From NCBI GenBank assembly GCA_903861235.1, contig CAIOTP010000242.1:1-11659 (forward strand): 11,659 bases of DNA, given 5' to 3'. The stretch comes from an uncultured bacterium. Its GTDB lineage: Bacteria; Planctomycetota; Phycisphaerae; Phycisphaerales; SM1A02. Of this stretch, positions 7,260-11,659 are shown piece by piece. The notes under the pieces are model-generated. The model was not told the DNA's origin and made no database searches. It saw only the letters and a program-made list of their open reading frames with translations. A program made the translations under genes and the position numbers. Within the stretch, counting starts at the first letter, position 1. Every line of letters starts with the position of its first letter.

Positions 7260-8663
7260 TCAGACTCCGTGAGCGTCCCGGGCTCCGGACCCCTCCAGGG
7301 CCTCGGAATCGGGTGTGCGCGGGGCCTCGGCAGGCAGGCGAAGGGTGAATTCGCTGCCTCGGCCCATGGCGCTCTGCACCGTGATGGTCCCCCCGTGGAC
7401 CATGGCGATGTGCTTCACGATGGCCAGGCCCAGACCGGTGCCGCCACCTTCGCGGGTTCGGGCCGTGTCCACCCGGTAGAAGCGCTCGAAGAGCCTCGAG
7501 AGGTGCTTCTCCGGTATGCCGGGTCCCTCGTCGCGCACCGTGATGGCCACGAAGTCTCCGTCCGGACGCGCGGCCATCTCCACGGCGCTGCCCTCGGGTG
7601 CGTAGCGGATGGCGTTGCTCACCAGGTTGCCCACGGCCTGCTCGGCCAGCAGCGTGCTGGCGTGCACGCTCAGGTCGAGGGCCGTGCCGCGCGTCAGTCG
7701 GATGCCACGGGCCTCGGCGGCCGGGCCGAGTTCGGCCTCGACCCAGTCGAAGAGCTTGTCCACCGCCACGTCACCCATCTCGATGCGATCGCGTGACGCC
7801 GGGTTCTCCACGAAGGAGAGCGAAAGCAGGTCCTCCACTAGTGCGCCCAGACGCGAAGCGTTGCGGTGCACGATGTCCAGGAAGCGCCGCGACATCTCCG
7901 GATCCTCCAGGCCCACCTGAAGCAGCGTCTCCACGTAGCCGCGGATGTTGGTGATGGGCGTGCGGAGTTCATGGCTGACGTTGGCCGCGAAGTCCGAGCG
8001 CATGCGGTCCAGCGAGCGGGACGCGGTCACGTCGCTCAGCAGCAGCAGTCCGCCCGCGAGCCGGCCCGATTCGTCGGACACGCAGGCCACCACCGCCTCC
8101 GCCACCAGCCCGGGAGCACCCGGCGGGTCGATGTCGGCCTGTCGACGCTCGACACGCGTGAAGGCCGCCTGCATGAGCTCGTTGAGTTCGGGGCAACGGG
8201 TGCACTGCTGCAGCAGGCGTCCGCGGGCCGCATCCGGGGAGAACCCCAGAAGCCGGCCGGCGATCTCGTTGGCGGCCAGGACGCGCTGCTGGGCGTCCAG
8301 GATGACCAGCCCCTCGCGCAGGGCCTGCTCCAGGATGCGTCGGCGGAGTCGCTCCGCGGCCAGGGCGTCACCCGTCTCCCGAAGGGCTGCCGCCAACGCC
8401 GCCGCGGCTCGGACAGCCGGAGCCAGCAGCGACGACGGTCGCAGATGCACGGCGGCATGCCGATCGCCGTCCACCACCCGCCGAAGGGCGCGCGCCAGCG
8501 CGGTGGCCTCGGATCCTCGGACCAGCGACGAGACCAGCCATGCGGCCGTGCCTGCGGCTCCCAGGGCCGCGGCCGAGGCCGGGCCGGCCCACAGCCACGC
8601 CGCGATGATGGCGGCGAGCAGCAGCAGAGGGACGAGGATGCTCGGGGCGAGAGGGGGCTTCAT
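7260..8663 (-). CDS. phoR: Phosphate regulon sensor histidine kinase PhoR
   Basis: Membrane histidine kinase that phosphorylates PhoB when phosphate is scarce. The 467 residues comprise two N-terminal membrane helices (about 7-26 and 30-48) with almost no periplasmic loop, a linker, a PAS domain (about 108-212), a HisKA dimerisation helix with SHELRTP (His231) and an ATPase domain. The ATPase motifs are the N-box EQAVGNLVSNAIRYAPEG (341-358), DEGPGIP (378-384) and GGGTGLGLAIVK (407-418). This is the classic PhoR plan, which senses through PhoU and Pst rather than an external ligand domain. The PAS domain carries a CTRC motif (154-157), which is unusual. The start overlaps the phoB stop by ATGA. 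A generic kinase is excluded by the phoB and pst neighbours. Confidence 0.92.
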   Translation of the reverse strand: MKPPLAPSILVPLLLLAAIIAAWLWAGPASAAALGAAGTAAWLVSSLVRGSEATALARALRRVVDGDRHAAVHLRPSSLLAPAVRAAAALAAALRETGDALAAERLRRRILEQALREGLVILDAQQRVLAANEIAGRLLGFSPDAARGRLLQQCTRCPELNELMQAAFTRVERRQADIDPPGAPGLVAEAVVACVSDESGRLAGGLLLLSDVTASRSLDRMRSDFAANVSHELRTPITNIRGYVETLLQVGLEDPEMSRRFLDIVHRNASRLGALVEDLLSLSFVENPASRDRIEMGDVAVDKLFDWVEAELGPAAEARGIRLTRGTALDLSVHASTLLAEQAVGNLVSNAIRYAPEGSAVEMAARPDGDFVAITVRDEGPGIPEKHLSRLFERFYRVDTARTREGGGTGLGLAIVKHIAMVHGGTITVQSAMGRGSEFTLRLPAEAPRTPDSEALEGSGARDAHGV

Positions 8664-9373
8664 TCCACCGGGGCGGTTTCGCCCTCGGCAAAACGATAGC
8701 CGACCCCGCGCACGGTCTCGATCAGCGCACCGAGGTCGCCCATCTTGCGCCGCAGGGCCGTCATGTGCACATCCACCGTGCGGCTGGACAGGACCACGTT
8801 CCGCCCGTGCACCGCCGCGATGATCTGGTCGCGGGTCCGCACGAAGCCAGGCCGCTGGACCAGGAAGTTCAGCATGCCGAACTCGGTCAGCGTGAGCTCG
8901 ATGCTCTTCCCGTCGATCAGGGTGACATGCCGCTCGGCGTCGACCACCAGACGGCCCTCGACCAGTTCCAGTCGACGACCGGAGGAGGGCTGGACTTCGC
9001 CGCTGCGTCGCAGGACGGCCTTCACCCGGGCCACGAGCACGCGCGGGCTGAACGGCTTGCAGACGTAGTCGTCCGCGCCCAGTTCGATGCCGGCGACCAC
9101 ATCGCTCTCGTCGCCCTTGGCGGTGACCATGACCACGCCGACTCGTCGGGTCTCGTCGTTCGCGCGGATGCGTCGGCAGATCTCCAGTCCGTCCAGGTCC
9201 GGCAGCATGAGATCGAGCACCACCACGTCGGGAGGCGTCTTCCGGATGCGATCGAGCGCCTCGCGACCCCGGTGCGCCACGTCCGTGTCGAACCCGGCGC
9301 GCTTCAGGTTGAACTGCATGAGCTCGGCGATCTCTCGCTCGTCCTCGACAATGAGCACGCTCGGGCGGGCCAT
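8660..9373 (-). CDS. phoB: Phosphate regulon response regulator PhoB
   Basis: OmpR/PhoB-family transcription factor, 237 residues. The receiver domain (about 4-122) has the acidic pair E10-D11, phospho-acceptor D54 in VVVLDLMLPDLDG, the VTAKG threonine and KPFS lysine. The C-terminal winged helix (about 135-230) has the recognition segment RTVDVHMTALRRKMG and the terminal hairpin TVRGVGYRF. The ATG at 9373 fits the family N terminus exactly (MARPSVLIVEDE), although no clear ribosome binding site precedes it. It is the first gene of the pho-pst block, 59 bp downstream of anmK, and its stop overlaps the phoR start. It is expected to activate the pst genes and perhaps its own operon. A weak Pho-box-like repeat lies at 9409-9426. 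Confidence 0.93.
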   Translation of the reverse strand: MARPSVLIVEDEREIAELMQFNLKRAGFDTDVAHRGREALDRIRKTPPDVVVLDLMLPDLDGLEICRRIRANDETRRVGVVMVTAKGDESDVVAGIELGADDYVCKPFSPRVLVARVKAVLRRSGEVQPSSGRRLELVEGRLVVDAERHVTLIDGKSIELTLTEFGMLNFLVQRPGFVRTRDQIIAAVHGRNVVLSSRTVDVHMTALRRKMGDLGALIETVRGVGYRFAEGETAPVE

Positions 9374-9432
9374 GGACGGAGAGCCTAGTGGGTGCCCGGC
9401 CACCGTCCGTGCATGTGCGGTGAAGATTGCGC

Positions 9433-10524
9433 TCAGGTGGGCGGCAGGCACCACTGGCCGGCGCGGGGGACGGTGGAGGCGCGGCGTGTGACGCCGGGCA
9501 GCGTGATGGGCACGCCGTCCCATGCCAGGGTTCCCAGGATGGCCATTTCCGCCGATTCACGGGCCTCCACCGGCACGCCCAGCGCTGCGGAGTCCGTCAC
9601 GGTGCGACCGCCAGCTGCCCGGGTGATCGCGTGCCGAAGGGCGGCGTTGCGCACGCCTCCCCCGGCCAGCACCACCTTGGCGGTGCCCTCGCGGGAACAG
9701 GCTTCCTGACCGATCCTGCGCCCCACCGCGTGGACCACGCTGGCCAGCAGGTCCGCCGGCGGAAGGTCCGACAGCCCTTGGATCAGGCCCACGCACTCGT
9801 CGCCGGTGCCCAGCGAGCGACCTGCAGAGGCCGCCGCCCGAAGGGCTGCGTCCAGCGGGGGGGTGCGATCCAGATGGGCGCGGCCGGAAATCGCCACGCC
9901 GCCGTCGGCATCGAACGGTCGCCGCAACGCCTGTCGAGCCGCGGCGTCGAGCAGGTGGTTGCAGGGACAGATGTCGGCGCCGCCGATGGCCTCGGGCCCC
10001 GAGGCCTCGGCGGGAAGCCAGGTGACGTTGCAGAACCCGCCCAGGTTCACGATGGCGGTGGGCTGCGGGTTTCGGAACAGGATCCAGTCGGCCAGGGGGG
10101 TGATCGGCGCGCCCTGGCCGCCCGCGGCCAGGTCGGCTCCTCGAAGGTCGCTGACCACCGCGCATCGCATCCGCTGCGCCACCGGCCAGGGATTGACGAG
10201 TTGCCACGAGCTGGGCGGCGCGTGAAAGACGGTCTGGCCGTGCAGGGCCACCAGGTCCGGGGTCAGTTCGCCCGCAAGATCCGTGATCGCCTCGGCATGC
10301 AGCCGGCCGAATTCCAGCGCCAGTGACGCCAGGTCGCCGGCGGACATGGGCTCGCCGTCGCAGGCGGACCGGAGTCGGCCACGAAGAGCGCCCAGGTCCG
10401 TGGTGGAGTGGCGGAGCACCTGCACACGCATGGCCAGGCCGACGCCTTCGATGCGCACCAGGCAAGCGTCGAGCGCGTCCAGGCTGGTGCCGGTCATGGT
10501 GCCGATGGCGAGGCGTGGGCGCAT
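9433..10524 (-). CDS. anmK: Anhydro-N-acetylmuramic acid kinase
   Basis: Recycles peptidoglycan by hydrolysing and phosphorylating 1,6-anhydro-MurNAc to MurNAc-6-phosphate with ATP. The 363-residue length is normal. Motifs in order are GTMTGTSLDALDA (8-20, nucleotide-binding loop), ALHGQTVFHAPP (93-104), SDLRGADLAAGGQGAP (125-140), AIVNLGGFCNVTWLP (157-171), the catalytic-region ADICPCN (183-189), DADGGVAISG and the C-terminal VLAGGGVRN segment. The usual DTGPGN here reads DICPCN, keeping the aspartate D184 and asparagine but replacing both glycines with cysteine. No good ribosome binding site precedes the ATG at 10524. It is divergent from the decarboxylase gene with a 61-bp gap. It may share a transcript with phoB, 59 bp downstream, but the two have no obvious functional link. 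Confidence 0.93.
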   Translation of the reverse strand: MRPRLAIGTMTGTSLDALDACLVRIEGVGLAMRVQVLRHSTTDLGALRGRLRSACDGEPMSAGDLASLALEFGRLHAEAITDLAGELTPDLVALHGQTVFHAPPSSWQLVNPWPVAQRMRCAVVSDLRGADLAAGGQGAPITPLADWILFRNPQPTAIVNLGGFCNVTWLPAEASGPEAIGGADICPCNHLLDAAARQALRRPFDADGGVAISGRAHLDRTPPLDAALRAAASAGRSLGTGDECVGLIQGLSDLPPADLLASVVHAVGRRIGQEACSREGTAKVVLAGGGVRNAALRHAITRAAGGRTVTDSAALGVPVEARESAEMAILGTLAWDGVPITLPGVTRRASTVPRAGQWCLPPT

Positions 10525-10573
10525 GGCAGCATGGTGGCGTGGGTCGCGAGCGGCGTCGAGGGGTGAAAACCGT

Positions 10574-10579
10574 TACCTT
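10574..10579 (+). promoter_or_regulatory. Possible -10 element for a leaderless decarboxylase mRNA
   Basis: TACCTT (TANNNT pattern) lies 6 nt before the ATG at 10586, and no ribosome binding site is visible. This spacing would put the transcription start at or next to the start codon. No good -35 sequence is seen upstream, so the call is weak. Confidence 0.25.
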
Positions 10580-10585
10580 TCGGAC

Positions 10586-11557
10586 ATGTTGAAGCGGATC
10601 CTCGTCACGGGCGGTGCCGGATTCCTTGGGTCGCATCTCTGCCAGAGGCTCGTGCGGCAGGGCCATGACGTGATCTGTCTGGACAACTTCTTCACCAGTC
10701 AGAAGGGCAATGTGGACCACCTGCTGGATTGCCACAACTTCGAGCTTGTCCGGCATGACGTGGTCGATCCGTTTCGCTTCGAGGTCGACGAGATCTACAA
10801 CTTGGCATGCCCTGCGGCACCCGGGCACTATCAGTACAACCCCATCAAGACCATGAAGACCAGTGTCATGGGTGCGATCAACGCACTCGGTCTGGCGAAA
10901 CGAGTGCGCGCCCGGATCCTGCACACGAGCACCAGCGAGGTGTACGGGGATCCCGAAGTCCATCCTCAGCCGGAGAGCTACCGAGGCAATGTCAACCCGA
11001 TCGGTCCCCGTGCCTGCTACGACGAGGGCAAGCGGGCCGCCGAGACGCTCATGTTCGACTACCACCGGCAGCACGGCGTGCAGATCAAGGTGGTGCGGAT
11101 CTTCAACACCTACGGCCCGCTCATGCACCCCTACGACGGCCGGGTGGTGAGCAACTTCATCCGACAGGCGCTCGCGGGAGAGGACATCACCCTCTTTGGT
11201 GACGGCAGTCAGACACGGAGTTTCTGCTTCGTGGATGACATGATCGACGGGCTGATCGCCCTCATGGAGTCGCGCGCGGACCTGACCGGTCCCGTGAACG
11301 TGGGCAATCCGACCGAGACCACGGTGATCGATCTGGCCCGCAAGGTGGTGGAGATCTGTGGCAGCCGGTCCAAGGTCAGCACCGGCCGTCCCATGCCGGC
11401 GGACGATCCCGCCAAGCGGCGTCCCGACATCGCCCTGGCCCGCAAGGAGCTGGGCTGGGAGCCTCGAGTTCCCCTGGATCAGGGGCTTCGGAAGACCATC
11501 GAATGGTTCCGGACCATTCGGTTGTCCGACTACCGTCCGCCGACACCGAACTACTGA
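10586..11557 (+). CDS. uxs: UDP-glucuronate decarboxylase (UDP-xylose synthase), NAD-dependent
   Basis: Short-chain dehydrogenase/reductase-fold sugar-nucleotide enzyme converting UDP-glucuronate to UDP-xylose through a 4-keto intermediate, supplying xylose for surface polysaccharides. The 323-residue protein has the NAD-binding loop TGGAGFLGSH (8-17), LDNFFTSQKGN, ACPAAPGHYQYNPIKT (75-89, UXS-type), STSEVYGDPEVHPQ with S117 and E118, catalytic YDEGK (Y145, K149), FNTYGP and SQTRSFCFVDD (208-218). The ACPAAP-HYQ and HPQPESYRGNVNPIGPR segments separate it from UDP-glucose epimerases and dTDP-glucose dehydratases. It is the soluble short form, with no N-terminal membrane anchor. The ATG at 10586 gives a canonical N terminus; in-frame sequence upstream belongs to the divergent anmK region and is not coding. 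It ends 2 nt before an inverted-repeat structure. Confidence 0.92.
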   Translation: MLKRILVTGGAGFLGSHLCQRLVRQGHDVICLDNFFTSQKGNVDHLLDCHNFELVRHDVVDPFRFEVDEIYNLACPAAPGHYQYNPIKTMKTSVMGAINALGLAKRVRARILHTSTSEVYGDPEVHPQPESYRGNVNPIGPRACYDEGKRAAETLMFDYHRQHGVQIKVVRIFNTYGPLMHPYDGRVVSNFIRQALAGEDITLFGDGSQTRSFCFVDDMIDGLIALMESRADLTGPVNVGNPTETTVIDLARKVVEICGSRSKVSTGRPMPADDPAKRRPDIALARKELGWEPRVPLDQGLRKTIEWFRTIRLSDYRPPTPNY

Positions 11558-11559
11558 CG

Positions 11560-11630
11560 GGAAAGCACTTTGCGTGCTCGGTGGGAATGTGTCCGAAAAA
11601 AGGCTTCGGACGCGGGCGATAGTGCTTTCC
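11560..11630. repeat. Nested inverted-repeat element after the decarboxylase gene
   Basis: Perfect 10-bp arms GGAAAGCACT (11560-11569) and AGTGCTTTCC (11621-11630) enclose an inner stem GCTCG/CGGGC (11576-11580/11613-11617, one G-T pair). Inside that is a perfect 7-bp hairpin GTCCGAA/TTCGGAC (11591-11597/11605-11611). The whole forms a 71-nt rod starting 2 nt after the stop codon. It could be a terminator (no U-tract follows), a structured RNA or leader of the next gene, or a small dispersed repeat with terminal inverted ends. The remaining 29 bases to the window end hold nothing I recognise. Confidence 0.5.
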
Positions 11631-11659
11631 ATCACTAGGCTGCTGCTCCGGATCGATAC

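Noticed and set aside
9409..9426. Pho-box-like tandem repeat upstream of phoB (TCTTCAC-4 bp-CATGCAC on the minus strand)
   Set aside because: Each half matches only about four of seven bases of the E. coli consensus, so it is too weak to list as a site; DNase footprinting or a regulon-wide motif search would decide.
9557..11635. 692-codon open frame on the minus strand spanning anmK and the decarboxylase gene
   Set aside because: It is out of frame with anmK and antisense to the decarboxylase; both real genes have complete family motifs.

Overview
This is a very GC-rich, gene-dense bacterial chromosomal segment holding twelve complete genes and one partial gene. It looks like housekeeping DNA: I see no mobile elements, tRNA or rRNA genes, or CRISPR array. 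The gene content (RNase III, L34, shikimate kinase, AnmK, UDP-glucuronate decarboxylase, PilZ, a full Pho/Pst set) and an L34 beginning MHYPHK rather than MKRT would fit Planctomycetota, perhaps Phycisphaerae. That assignment is inference from general impression, not proof. Several genes (phoB, pstS, anmK, uxs) lack a clear Shine-Dalgarno (SD) sequence. Others (pilZ, rnc, rpmH, phoU, pstC, pstA, pstB) have good ones.

Layout. (1) 1-633, minus strand: the N-terminal 211 codons of ketol-acid reductoisomerase (ilvC), running off the left edge. (2) 717-2087, plus strand: a PilZ-domain protein, then RNase III (rnc), separated by a 141-bp gap packed with hairpins. (3) 2038-9373, minus strand: one long block in transcription order phoB-phoR-pstS-pstC-pstA-pstB-phoU-rpmH-aroK. 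Four of its junctions are 4-bp ATGA stop/start overlaps. aroK converges on rnc with a 50-bp overlap of coding ends. (4) 9433-10524, minus strand: anmK, ending 59 bp upstream of phoB. (5) 10586-11557, plus strand: a UDP-glucuronate decarboxylase, divergent from anmK and followed by a nested 71-nt inverted-repeat structure.

How the genes work together. The minus-strand block is a self-contained phosphate system: PstS captures phosphate, PstC/PstA form the channel, PstB powers it, PhoU couples transporter state to the kinase PhoR, and PhoR phosphorylates PhoB. Two unrelated housekeeping genes, rpmH and aroK, lie at its downstream end. A candidate sigma-70 promoter in the phoU-rpmH gap could make them independent of phosphate control.

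The observations most worth a second look are the rnc leader (possible RNase III autoregulation), replacement by alanine of a catalytic aspartate in RNase III, loss of the cofactor-phosphate serines in the ketol-acid reductoisomerase, the rpmH promoter/SD-sequestering arrangement, and the structured element after the decarboxylase gene. I found no clear evidence of a wholly new multi-gene system.
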